In this document: positions 27,976 through 36,900 of the stretch, one piece after another | Layout: every line of letters begins with the position of its first letter | How positions within the stretch are numbered: the stretch's first letter is position 1 | DNA from: Dyadobacter soli | GTDB lineage: Bacteria; Bacteroidota; Bacteroidia; Cytophagales; Spirosomataceae | Length of the DNA stretch: 64,000 nucleotides | Direction: 5' to 3' | NCBI RefSeq assembly: GCF_900101885.1 | Contig: NZ_FNAN01000017.1 | Coordinates: forward strand, 62,001 to 126,000 | Made by a program: the position numbers and the translations under genes | Notes under the pieces: model-generated | What the model was told of the DNA's origin: nothing | The model's database searches: none | Seen by the model: only the letters and a program-made list of their open reading frames with translations

Positions 27976-29112
27976 ATGAAAATCACCATCACAGGAGCTG
28001 GTATTGCCGGTCTTTGCGCGGCCATCGCTTTTACGAAAGCGGGTTATGAAACAACGGTCTTCGAGGCCGCTCCGACCATCATGCCGGTCGGAGCAGGGCT
28101 GGGCCTGGCGCCGAATGCCATCAATGCATTGGCCGCGCTCGACATTGCCGACGACATCATTCCGCTGGGCCGCCGTCTCCCTTATTTCCGAATCCTCGAC
28201 CGCTCGGGCAAAGTCATTTCCGAGAACAACAGCGATATGATCGGCCGGAAATTCGGTTTGGATAACTTCACGATTCATCGCCGTCAACTGCACAATGCAT
28301 TGCTCAGCGAAGTCGACCCTGCCTCTATTCACGCGGCGAAAAAGGCCGTCGGTCTTGAAAACGACGGGAGCCAGCTTCGCCTGCATTTCGCGGATGGTAC
28401 CAGCTTCAAGACCGACTATCTCATCGTCGCCGACGGTATCAATTCGGTGATCCGCCAGCAAGTGGCCCCTAATGCACAAAAGCGTTACGCGGGCTACACC
28501 TGCTGGCGCGGTGTGATCGACAATGCGGGCGCGCTCGCAGAAGGTGCTTCCGAAACCTGGGACACGACCGGCCGCTTCGGCATTGTTCCGTTGCCCGATG
28601 ACCAGCTTTACTGGTTTGCATGTGTGGCGGCCGATGCCAACGATGCGCGGTACGGCAATTTTGTTCCTCAGAACCTGGCGCAGCATTTCAGGCATTTCCA
28701 TACGCCGGTCCCGGAAATACTCGCCCGTGCCCATGGACAAGCCCTGCTCCACCACGATATATACGATCTTGCCCCGCTCGAACATTATGCTTACGGCAAC
28801 GTGCTGCTAATCGGCGACGCCGCCCATTGTGCTACACCCAACATGGGCCAGGGCGCATGCCAGGCCATTGAGGATGCTGCGACGTTATACACAGAACTCT
28901 GTAAGGATGTCCCGCTGGAAAACGCATTTATAGCATTCGAAAAGCGACGGCTGGAACGCACCCAATACATTATCAGTCAGTCGCGAAAAATAGGAAGTCT
29001 GGCGCAAATCGGGAATCCGCTGCTGGCTAGTCTCCGTAACACGGCGCTTAGACTAGCGCCGGCATCGCTTCGTGAAAAGCAATTCGAAAAACTCTACAAC
29101 GTGACATTCTGA
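27976..29112 (+). CDS. FAD-dependent monooxygenase
   Basis: 378 residues of the PHBH/salicylate hydroxylase family. The dinucleotide fold is at the start (ITGAGIAGLCAAIAFTKAG), the middle motif is YLIVADGINSVIRQQV, and the FAD motif is GNVLLIGDAAHCATPNMGQG. Single-component enzymes of this type hydroxylate aromatic or macrolide-like substrates, including tetracycline inactivation by TetX-like relatives; no substrate can be assigned from sequence. No signal peptide. It starts 212 bp after the LytTR gene and is monocistronic. Confidence 0.88.
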   Translation: MKITITGAGIAGLCAAIAFTKAGYETTVFEAAPTIMPVGAGLGLAPNAINALAALDIADDIIPLGRRLPYFRILDRSGKVISENNSDMIGRKFGLDNFTIHRRQLHNALLSEVDPASIHAAKKAVGLENDGSQLRLHFADGTSFKTDYLIVADGINSVIRQQVAPNAQKRYAGYTCWRGVIDNAGALAEGASETWDTTGRFGIVPLPDDQLYWFACVAADANDARYGNFVPQNLAQHFRHFHTPVPEILARAHGQALLHHDIYDLAPLEHYAYGNVLLIGDAAHCATPNMGQGACQAIEDAATLYTELCKDVPLENAFIAFEKRRLERTQYIISQSRKIGSLAQIGNPLLASLRNTALRLAPASLREKQFEKLYNVTF

Positions 29113-29632
29113 AAATAGCACTCCGGCGCATTTCAGTTTAAATATCAATCCAAAGCCATGAAATACACAATTTTATTCACCACTTGAGACCTTCAACGAT
29201 TTTGGAAAGCTCGAAATAATCGAGGATACCCTCCGGTAACAGGAAGCGGACTAGGGCTAAATAGGATTCTTGCAATGCATTTACTATTGATTCATTGCAA
29301 AACAACTACTTTTTTCACCGCCCCCCAAGTTTTCGGACTGATCCCGAAAACAGTGAAAAAATGACGTTTTTAAACAAAAAAGCGCCCTTTGAGGAGCTTC
29401 AAGTGATCCCGCTGGAATCGCAAAATATCGACGAAAGTAGTTGATTATCAAATGTCTTACCCGAGCGAATCGAATAGGTGACTGAATTGGGGACCGAATG
29501 AAATGATCGAATTTGGCTTCAATTCAAATATTTTCCGTATCAAATTTAGTCATCTAAGCATATCTATCCAAAGTTATGTAATCTATTATATGATCAACAA
29601 TGAATTAATCCTCTCATTAAGACTGAAAAAGG
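29113..29632. other. Gene-free stretch
   Basis: AT-rich, with many stops in all frames. A short relic-like start (ATG at 29159) ends after ten codons. I see no gene, hairpin or repeat in it. Confidence 0.6.
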
Positions 29633-29988
29633 TTAGTGCCGCCTAAATTCAAGTTTGCCTTTCAATTTCACTCCCTGCCAAATCTGTCGAAGACTCTTTA
29701 TCGGGGATTTTTTCTGTTTTAGAAGCAAATAGGATATCGACGGAGCTATACTTTTAAAAGCGGGGCGGTCATTGTTATCTACCCAAATCCCTTCTGTTCC
29801 CAAGCCCAAGGTCAATTGATTGAGGGGCCTACCGATAACCCAGAGGCTATCCGGTTGTCGTAAGTACCAAAAAAGGCTTCCACAATTGTCCCGCTCTGGC
29901 GGGAGGAGACCAAATGGCTCTGCGCATTTGTGTCCACGTCGAATATAGTCATGAGCACGATGCCCACAATAAATGAATATCTATTCAT
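29633..29988 (-). pseudogene. Probable frameshifted small secreted protein gene
   Basis: From the ATG at 29988 a typical signal peptide is read (MNRYSFIVGIVLMTIFDV ... NAQ), followed by about 35 residues ending at a TGA at 29812-29814. In the next frame an uninterrupted coding-like stretch runs through the same area and continues to 29633 (LGTEGIWVDNNDRPAFKS, ISYLLLKQKKSPIKSLRQ). The simplest reading is one gene broken by a single frameshift around 29815-29950. No family is recognised. A real 58-residue protein in the first frame is the alternative. Confidence 0.4.
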
Positions 29989-30270
29989 TATAGTGAGGTT
30001 AGCACTTAACGGAAATTTATAGAGGTACTGTAATGCCTGTTACGGCTTATGGGTGCTTCGAATCAACACTAGGCCCTCCTTATCGTCGATGATAAGACTT
30101 CTTTTATGAATTGATACGGATAAAAGTGATCACGACCCAATACGCCCATCCATTCTATGGTAACCGGTTGGCCCATCCCGCGAATACTGCATTCAGTAGT
30201 TAATATTTCTTTATCACTTGTCATCTTTTTCAATAAATCGCTACTAATGGTGTGGATTAACTGAAAAAAG

Positions 30271-31665
30271 ATGAACAGATTACAAATTCTCATACTCGCC
30301 TTTATTTGTGTGCTAGGGCTTCTGACAAGATCAATAGCCCAGATTCAAAAAGAACAGATTGACTTGCTTGACAGTTATTTGAGCGTACAGCAGCAATCAA
30401 TTGGCTTCAACGGTACAGTCATGATTACCAGAAATGATAGTATAATCTATCAACGATCTGTTGGAAAAGCGTCATTGGAGCTCGACGTAACGTTCTCTTC
30501 GGATCCTGTTTTTCGAATAGCATCAATCACTAAACAGTTTACTGCCATGCTGATTGTGTTGGCGGCCGAAGAGCAAAAGTTATCGCTTGGCGATCATCTC
30601 AGTAAATATTTTCCTCGGCTTAGCCAATCAGATTGGCCTAACATCACTATCAGGCAATTGCTTACTCACACCTCCGGCCTCCCACACGATGAAGGGATTG
30701 CAGATTACTGGGAGAAAATTTCGTTTCTTCCACTCTCGGAACGGCAGGCTGCAGATGAGATACTCAAACTGAAACTGTTGTCTGTCCCCGGAACAGAGAC
30801 GCATTACTCGAGTCCTGGCTACTTTTTGCTGGCAAGTATTCTCGAAATAGTTTACCACAAAAGTTATGATGCGATCCTAAGGGAGAAGATTACTGCTCCA
30901 TTGCATATGGATCATACAGGAGTAGGCAATGCAACTGACATTATTAAAGGAATGGTTTCCCCGTATCATCAATTAGCAAATCGACTGATCGCGGCACCAC
31001 ATCGCGACTCTGCGTTAATGAAGGGTTCGGGCAACATGTATTCAACTGCGAGCGATCTATCGAAGTGGAACAATGCCTTAAACGGCAGTAGTCATTTCAA
31101 CAAAATGGTCATTGATCAGCTGTTCACCATTCAAAACTCGCAGCCGGTTAACGGACGTAGCGAATCTTATGGTTATGGCTGGTTTCTTAGGCGAACGTCA
31201 AACCGGGAAAGAGATTTCAATTTTACTGGTGGCGGGACTTATGGATGTTCTGCTATTTCGGGATACTATCCAAATGCAAAGATTTCTGTGGTTATCCTAA
31301 GTAACGTTTCCACTTTGCCTGTCGGAGAAATGCAGTCCGATATTGAAAGCATCGTTTTTGGAGACAGCTTTGATATGCCGGTTGCGCAAACCCAAGTGGT
31401 AATGGACGCATCTCAGCTCGACAAATTCCAAGGAGCGTATACTGCGGATAGTGGCCATGTCTTACTGATTTTTTTTAAAGGAGAGCAACTCTATGCGAAA
31501 ATGGGACAAAACCCATTCTTCGAACTGTATCCCTCGGAGAACTTGGTGTTCTTTGGTAAAAAGGTACCCGTGCAGATTGAATTTGAAAACGGTTCAGATA
31601 ACACCATCAAAGGCCTAAAAGCCAAACTCAAAGGACAATCAATTCATTTTCTTAAAAGCAGGTAG
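30271..31665 (+). CDS. Secreted serine hydrolase of the beta-lactamase class C / esterase family
   Basis: 464 residues with a signal peptide (LILAFICVLGLLTRSIAQ). The SxxK motif is SITK at residues 85-88 (RIASITKQFTAMLIVLAAEE). The second motif normally reads YxN; here it is HYSSPGYFLLASI, with Ser at the third position. The third motif, usually HTG or KTG, is FTGGG. A C-terminal beta domain (LDKFQGAYTADSGHVLLIFF) follows, as in peptidase/esterase EstB relatives. It likely acts on a peptide or ester in the periplasm. The next gene, a sigma factor, starts one base after its stop codon. Confidence 0.85.
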   Translation: MNRLQILILAFICVLGLLTRSIAQIQKEQIDLLDSYLSVQQQSIGFNGTVMITRNDSIIYQRSVGKASLELDVTFSSDPVFRIASITKQFTAMLIVLAAEEQKLSLGDHLSKYFPRLSQSDWPNITIRQLLTHTSGLPHDEGIADYWEKISFLPLSERQAADEILKLKLLSVPGTETHYSSPGYFLLASILEIVYHKSYDAILREKITAPLHMDHTGVGNATDIIKGMVSPYHQLANRLIAAPHRDSALMKGSGNMYSTASDLSKWNNALNGSSHFNKMVIDQLFTIQNSQPVNGRSESYGYGWFLRRTSNRERDFNFTGGGTYGCSAISGYYPNAKISVVILSNVSTLPVGEMQSDIESIVFGDSFDMPVAQTQVVMDASQLDKFQGAYTADSGHVLLIFFKGEQLYAKMGQNPFFELYPSENLVFFGKKVPVQIEFENGSDNTIKGLKAKLKGQSIHFLKSR

Positions 31666-31666
31666 C

Positions 31667-32146
31667 ATGGAAAAGCAGTTTTTGGAGATGATCACCATGC
31701 ATAGGGCCAGCATTCATAAGGTGTCACGACTTTACCGGGATAGCCCTGAGGATCGCGAGGATCTTTTTCAGGAGATCGTTTTACAGTTGTGGCAGTCGTT
31801 CCCAAAATTCGAGGGAAAATCCAAGCAAAGTACTTGGGTATACAAAATTGCCCTTAACACTGCAATGGCATGCTATCGAAAGAAAAGCATCATATTATCA
31901 TTTACAGAGCAATTACCTGACAAGGAAGACAGCAACATCGATGGCGAAGATCGGGAAAGAGAGGAGCAGCTGTTTAAGATATTAAAAACGTTAAACGAAG
32001 CGGACAGAGCTCTACTCGCATTGTATTTTGAAGACTTCGACTATCGCGAGATGGCAGAGATAACGGGGTTGAGCGAAAACCACATTGCCGTAAAGATGGG
32101 AAGAATCAGATCCAAGTTAAAAAAGACCTTAAATCCAGCAAAATGA
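31667..32146 (+). CDS. ECF sigma factor
   Basis: 159 residues with region 2 (DSPEDREDLFQEIVLQLWQS, YKIALNTAMACYRKK) and region 4 (LLALYFEDFDYREMAEITGL followed by SENHIAVKMGRIRSKLKK). It belongs to the group of ECF factors that pair with a small membrane anti-sigma protein. The next gene overlaps its stop codon by four bases. Confidence 0.9.
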   Translation: MEKQFLEMITMHRASIHKVSRLYRDSPEDREDLFQEIVLQLWQSFPKFEGKSKQSTWVYKIALNTAMACYRKKSIILSFTEQLPDKEDSNIDGEDREREEQLFKILKTLNEADRALLALYFEDFDYREMAEITGLSENHIAVKMGRIRSKLKKTLNPAK

Positions 32147-32682
32147 GTATCGACGAACTAAAAAACGATTGGAAAAATCTTCAGCCGGAAAATAATGGCA
32201 TGAAAGAGCAGCCAATGATAAAAAAAGGTAACAAGCACTTAAATGCCATCAGACTGCGGCTTGCCATAGAAATGGTCTCATACGCGCTATTTTTGACTGT
32301 TTATTATACGATGTTTGATGGAGACAAAAGGCCGCTCTACGCCAATTTATTACTTGTTGGATCTTTTCTTATGGTCATCATCCATAGCTTGACGGGCTAC
32401 ATGGCCGCAAAAAACATTGTATCAGGAGAAGATATTTTGCAGTCGATGACGAAATATCACAAAAAGCTTAAAGGATACGCCATGGTTTCTTTGCTGACAC
32501 GGACGGCTTCATTGATTTGCCTATTAATTTTCTTTGTTTCTTCCATAGAGCTTGATACTGCGAAAAACTGGATGCTTTTTGGCTTGGCCTTGCTCGTCGC
32601 CATTCAGGCCTATATAAATTATAAGATATGGTCTGCCAGAATAAAGCGAATAGGTGATTGCATTGAAAATTGGCACTCGTAA
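32143..32682 (+). CDS. Four-helix membrane protein, likely anti-sigma factor
   Basis: 179 residues: a soluble N-terminal segment (MSIDELKNDWKNLQPENNG), then membrane helices ALFLTVYYTMF, LLLVGSFLMVIIHSLTGYM, TRTASLICLLIFFVSSI and WMLFGLALLVAIQAYINY. The ATGA overlap with the sigma gene means coupled translation. Position and topology suggest control of the sigma factor by a membrane signal; no zinc-binding anti-sigma motif is visible, so this is inference. Confidence 0.65.
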   Translation: MSIDELKNDWKNLQPENNGMKEQPMIKKGNKHLNAIRLRLAIEMVSYALFLTVYYTMFDGDKRPLYANLLLVGSFLMVIIHSLTGYMAAKNIVSGEDILQSMTKYHKKLKGYAMVSLLTRTASLICLLIFFVSSIELDTAKNWMLFGLALLVAIQAYINYKIWSARIKRIGDCIENWHS

Positions 32683-32723
32683 AGTAAAGTCTTCCGACCA
32701 GACTGGCCTAGCGCCTCAGCCAT

Positions 32724-35700
32724 TTATCTGGAAATTTGCCTCTTACTTTCACTAGGATTTTGCCCGAAAACTTTCTTGAATTCGTTGCTGAAATGTCTAG
32801 CGCTATCATATCCGATGATCGAGGCCACTTCGCTGACGTTATATACGCCTGATTCCAGTAGCTTTTTGGCCTCACCGAACCGTATCGTCTTCATAAAATC
32901 GTTCACCGTCATCCCGGTCAACGAACGTATCTTCCGGTATAAAACCGATACACTCATGCCCGCATGCCTAGCCAGTTCGTTGACACCAAAGCCGGGCTCG
33001 GATATATTTTCGATCACCGACGCCTTTAGCCTAGCAATAAATAGCTCATTTGCACCCTGCAACGTACTACCGCTCGCGTCCTGACCTGCCGACAGTGACT
33101 TTCTGTATTGTTTCTTCTGTTCATCTCGAAGACTGATAAGATTCTTGATCTTCAATTGCAATATCCGTGGGTCGAATGGTTTGACCAGATAGTCGTCAGC
33201 GCCTGCCGTCAGGCCTTCAATGATTTGCTCATTCTGGGTCCTGGCAGTTAGCAATACTACCGGGATATGAGAGGTCGTCATGTTGCTTTTCAGCCGGGCG
33301 CTCAGATCCAGACCATTCATCTCGGGCATCATCACGTCAGAAAGAACGATATCGGGAAGATGCTCCTCTGCTAATTTCAGTCCCCGCTGCCCGTTTTCGG
33401 CTTCAAGGATACCGAAGTCCCCCTGGAAAAGATCTTTGATAAACGCGCGCAACTGTTCGTTGTCTTCGATGATCAGGATCGTATTGCTTTGTTTTTCAGC
33501 AGCGTTGCTTTCAATGCCGGGGACTTCAATTTCGTCGGTTACCGTTCCGCCGACGTAATCATTGCTTTTCACTACTATCTGATCTGGCGAAAAATGGCGG
33601 TTTTCACGCAACAGCCGGATCGTTAGCGCTGTACCGCCCTGGGATAATCCGGTAGCAAGCTTGCTTTCAGCATTTAGGTAACCGTGGTGCTGCTCTACAA
33701 TGCTTTTCGAAAGTGCCAGGCCAATGCCGTAGCCAGGTTTTTCTGAGTCGGCCTGGTAGTAGTAAGTAAACAGTTGCCGCAAATGCTCTTCGGATATTCC
33801 AGCGCCATTGTCCTGGACGGTAATGCTTACTTCGCTGGATATCTCTACAATGCGCACAACTACCTTACCGCCTTCGGGCGTAAACTTGTAGGCATTGCTG
33901 AGTAGGTTATAGAATACCTTCTGCATCTGGGCAATATCCAGCCAAAGCAGCACCGGCGTGTCAGGACAGACAAGCAAAGTTTCTATTTCCTTCTCCCTGG
34001 CCAAGTGTTCAAATGCCGCAATGACGTTTTTGATAATTTTTGTTACATCGTGCTGCTGCACCTGCAGCCGGACTCCACCAGTCTGGATTTTGCGAAAATC
34101 AAGCAACTCGTTGACCAGCAGCATCAGCCGGTCGGAATTGTTTCTGGCGTAGTTCAAGTTATTTTCAATGTTTTTTCCCTCTTTGAATTGCTCATAGACC
34201 TTTTCCAAAGGCCCAGAGATCAGCGAGAGGTGCGTTCTGATTTCATGGGATACATTTGTAAAAAAATCGAGTTTAACCTGGTTCAACGCAGTCTCTCTCC
34301 TAAATGAGCTACGTAGCCATATAAAACGGGTAATGCCATAAACAGCAGCTGCAAACAACAAAACATAGAAAAGATAGGCATACCAGGTTTTCCACCAGGG
34401 CGGAAGTATCGTAATATTTAGCTTAATCGGATTGGGGTTCCAATATCCGTCACCATTCGCTGCCCGTACGCTAAGTACGTATTCCCCGGGAGGAAGATTC
34501 ATATAAGTGGTAGAAGGGTTTGCAGAATAGATCCATTTGTCGTCGAACCCCTGCAACTTATAAGCGTATTGGGCCCGCTCCGATCTTGGGAAACTAAGCA
34601 AGGCAAAGTCGACCGAAAAAATGTTCTGGTTGTAACGGAGGGTTAATCTTGTTGTTTGACTTAGATTTTTCGTAAGCAAACCTGTGTCATCTCCCGCCTT
34701 CACTTCACGGCCAGATAATTTCAACTCAGTGAACACGAGTGCTGACGAGTCATTCCTAACTTTGATCTGTTTGGGAGTGAACTCGAAAATTCCTCTGTTT
34801 GTAGTAAAATAAAGATTGTTATTGGGCACCTGTACGCTCGATGCTGGCCGGGATATTCCATTATAGGGCAGCCCATCCTGATAACTGTAGGTTTGCGACG
34901 TGTTCTTATCCGGGTGGTAGCGCGTGAGTTCGGCATCGGTGGCTAGCCAGATGTAGCCGTCACTGTCAATCTGGAGATCTTCGATTTTTGAAAGTTGTAT
35001 TTTTGGGTCGAGTCGAAATTGCCTGGATTTCTCTTCAAAAAATTGTAACCCTTGCCTGGTAGCAGCCCATATCCTGCCTCTACCATCTTGCCCCATGCGT
35101 TGTACTGCCGCGAAGTTCCCACCGCCTATCCTCTTGTCAGTAGCCACTTCTTCAAAGAAAGTCGCGCTGCGTTTGAGAAGAAATACCTGATCGCCGCCAC
35201 CGACCCAAATATTCTGGTGGGAGTCTTCCATAATGCCGTGCGCATAGCCGACCGACGTGTGTTTAATAAACCGGCCTGTTTTCTTATTAAAGGACAATGC
35301 CCCTAACGGCCCTACTAACCAAAACCGATTTCGGCTGTCTTCAAGAATATCCGTAACCCGGCCAGATTCCAGACCTTTTTTCCCTTCAATTACCAAGGGG
35401 TAGTCTTTCTGAACGCGTGTTTTTATATTGTAGCTCGTGATCATCCCGGTTCCGGCACCCCAAAGTGTCTCGTCCCCGTCAAGATAGAAATGGAAGTAGC
35501 CATTTGACTTCTTTAACTTTAGATCAAATGACGCTGTTCGTCTGCCTGAATTGTCAAACAGCTGTAACATTCGCATATGCTGATCGATCAGCCAAAGTTG
35601 CCCTTTTTTGCTTCTACCGATCCATGAATCCGGATAACGGGCTTCGGAAACTTGACCTACTTGGGACGGCCACGGAACGAAGCGTGGGGCACCCGGGTAA

Positions 35701-36785
35701 AAGTTACTGATACCTAAGAAATGGGTACCCATCCAAATGCCGCCCTGCCGATCGAGGCACATCGTTTGGATGCTGTTATCTGCCAGACTGTAAAGATTAC
35801 CCTCCTGATTCCGATACCAGGTAGCTTTTCGGCTCACCGGATCGAACCGGGCAAGTCCGGAGAGGTTGGCAATCCACAATTTGCCTGTGCCGTCAGGAAG
35901 TATCTTGGTCACTAACGGGATATTCCCATCCGGGTCGCGAAACTCCGGCACCGGACGAAATGTCTTGGTAGCAATATCGAACTGAACTATTCCGCCCGAA
36001 TTGGGTCCGAGCCATATGACGTTTTGATCATCAAGATACTGGGTAGGAAACTCGTTATGCAAGGGCGCCTTATCTTTCGAATTGTATCGGAATGTTGTCA
36101 CGGCAGCGCCATTCCTGGGTACCTGGACTATACCATCGAAACTTCCCACCCATAAATCGCCGCTGCTGGTCTCACTCGCTGAAATTATCGACTGACTACT
36201 GCCCTTCTCAAAAATACGGTGTAGCACATGGCTGACCTTTACCCTGCTGGCTGTGACCTCAATACTGTTAAGTCCATAAGGAGTTCCAACCAGTATCCGG
36301 TGATTACGATCTTCCGAAATAAAGTAGATCTGGTTATTGCGCTCCGGGTTCGCGTTAGGCAGATTATGGTCTATGTGCGTAAAATCATCTGTTTCGGAAT
36401 TATAACGATCAAGCCCGCCCGAACCTCCAACCCATAAGTTGCCCTTCGAATCACAAAAGAGGGCTTTGAGCATGTCTGAAGAAATTGAATTGGGGTCAGA
36501 CGAACTATGTTGATATTTCTTTAAGGTATGAGAATCGTACCGGAACAGTCCGGCGAATGTGGCAAACCAAATGAACCCTCGCGCATCCTGAGCAACAGCC
36601 CTCACATCGGACATCGGCTTGCCTCCCGGTGCGGAAATATTTCGAAAGGCCTGGGCCCTGGTAAGATTTGCGGTACAGATCAACGCAAGAATGAATAGTG
36701 GGAGCCGAATTGAAAATATGGACCTCAACACAGTAATTGGATATTTAACCGAGACTTCAGCGTGATCTGATAAAGCGAAATGCAT
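32724..36785 (-). CDS. Hybrid two-component regulator with propeller sensor, kinase, receiver and AraC domain
   Basis: 1353 residues. The start is the ATG at 36785; a GTG at 36731 would give a tighter signal peptide (SIRLPLFILALICTANLTRAQ). Periplasmic sensor: repeated two-component propeller blades (DARGFIWFATFAGLFRYD, SKGNLWVGGSGGLDRYN) and a Y_Y_Y domain (YAYKLQGFDDKWIYS). After the membrane helix comes the kinase (TNVSHEIRTHLSLISGPLEK, His847), an intact N-box (FYNLLSNAYKFTPEGGKV) and DNGAGI. The receiver has Asp1150 (DIVLSDVMMPEMNG). The AraC-type DNA-binding domain ends in SARHFSNEFKKVFGQNPSES. Such regulators control glycan use, but no polysaccharide genes are nearby. Confidence 0.93.
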   Translation of the reverse strand: MHFALSDHAEVSVKYPITVLRSIFSIRLPLFILALICTANLTRAQAFRNISAPGGKPMSDVRAVAQDARGFIWFATFAGLFRYDSHTLKKYQHSSSDPNSISSDMLKALFCDSKGNLWVGGSGGLDRYNSETDDFTHIDHNLPNANPERNNQIYFISEDRNHRILVGTPYGLNSIEVTASRVKVSHVLHRIFEKGSSQSIISASETSSGDLWVGSFDGIVQVPRNGAAVTTFRYNSKDKAPLHNEFPTQYLDDQNVIWLGPNSGGIVQFDIATKTFRPVPEFRDPDGNIPLVTKILPDGTGKLWIANLSGLARFDPVSRKATWYRNQEGNLYSLADNSIQTMCLDRQGGIWMGTHFLGISNFYPGAPRFVPWPSQVGQVSEARYPDSWIGRSKKGQLWLIDQHMRMLQLFDNSGRRTASFDLKLKKSNGYFHFYLDGDETLWGAGTGMITSYNIKTRVQKDYPLVIEGKKGLESGRVTDILEDSRNRFWLVGPLGALSFNKKTGRFIKHTSVGYAHGIMEDSHQNIWVGGGDQVFLLKRSATFFEEVATDKRIGGGNFAAVQRMGQDGRGRIWAATRQGLQFFEEKSRQFRLDPKIQLSKIEDLQIDSDGYIWLATDAELTRYHPDKNTSQTYSYQDGLPYNGISRPASSVQVPNNNLYFTTNRGIFEFTPKQIKVRNDSSALVFTELKLSGREVKAGDDTGLLTKNLSQTTRLTLRYNQNIFSVDFALLSFPRSERAQYAYKLQGFDDKWIYSANPSTTYMNLPPGEYVLSVRAANGDGYWNPNPIKLNITILPPWWKTWYAYLFYVLLFAAAVYGITRFIWLRSSFRRETALNQVKLDFFTNVSHEIRTHLSLISGPLEKVYEQFKEGKNIENNLNYARNNSDRLMLLVNELLDFRKIQTGGVRLQVQQHDVTKIIKNVIAAFEHLAREKEIETLLVCPDTPVLLWLDIAQMQKVFYNLLSNAYKFTPEGGKVVVRIVEISSEVSITVQDNGAGISEEHLRQLFTYYYQADSEKPGYGIGLALSKSIVEQHHGYLNAESKLATGLSQGGTALTIRLLRENRHFSPDQIVVKSNDYVGGTVTDEIEVPGIESNAAEKQSNTILIIEDNEQLRAFIKDLFQGDFGILEAENGQRGLKLAEEHLPDIVLSDVMMPEMNGLDLSARLKSNMTTSHIPVVLLTARTQNEQIIEGLTAGADDYLVKPFDPRILQLKIKNLISLRDEQKKQYRKSLSAGQDASGSTLQGANELFIARLKASVIENISEPGFGVNELARHAGMSVSVLYRKIRSLTGMTVNDFMKTIRFGEAKKLLESGVYNVSEVASIIGYDSARHFSNEFKKVFGQNPSESKRQISR

Positions 36786-36900
36786 GAATTAACTTTCAAA
36801 CAAGATAGTGGCACAACGAAATAAATATAGCGGCGAAATCAGCGGTCATTTGAGACAGCTAACCGACACAAGTAAGTGCAAAATTCCTAATTAAGCCCAC

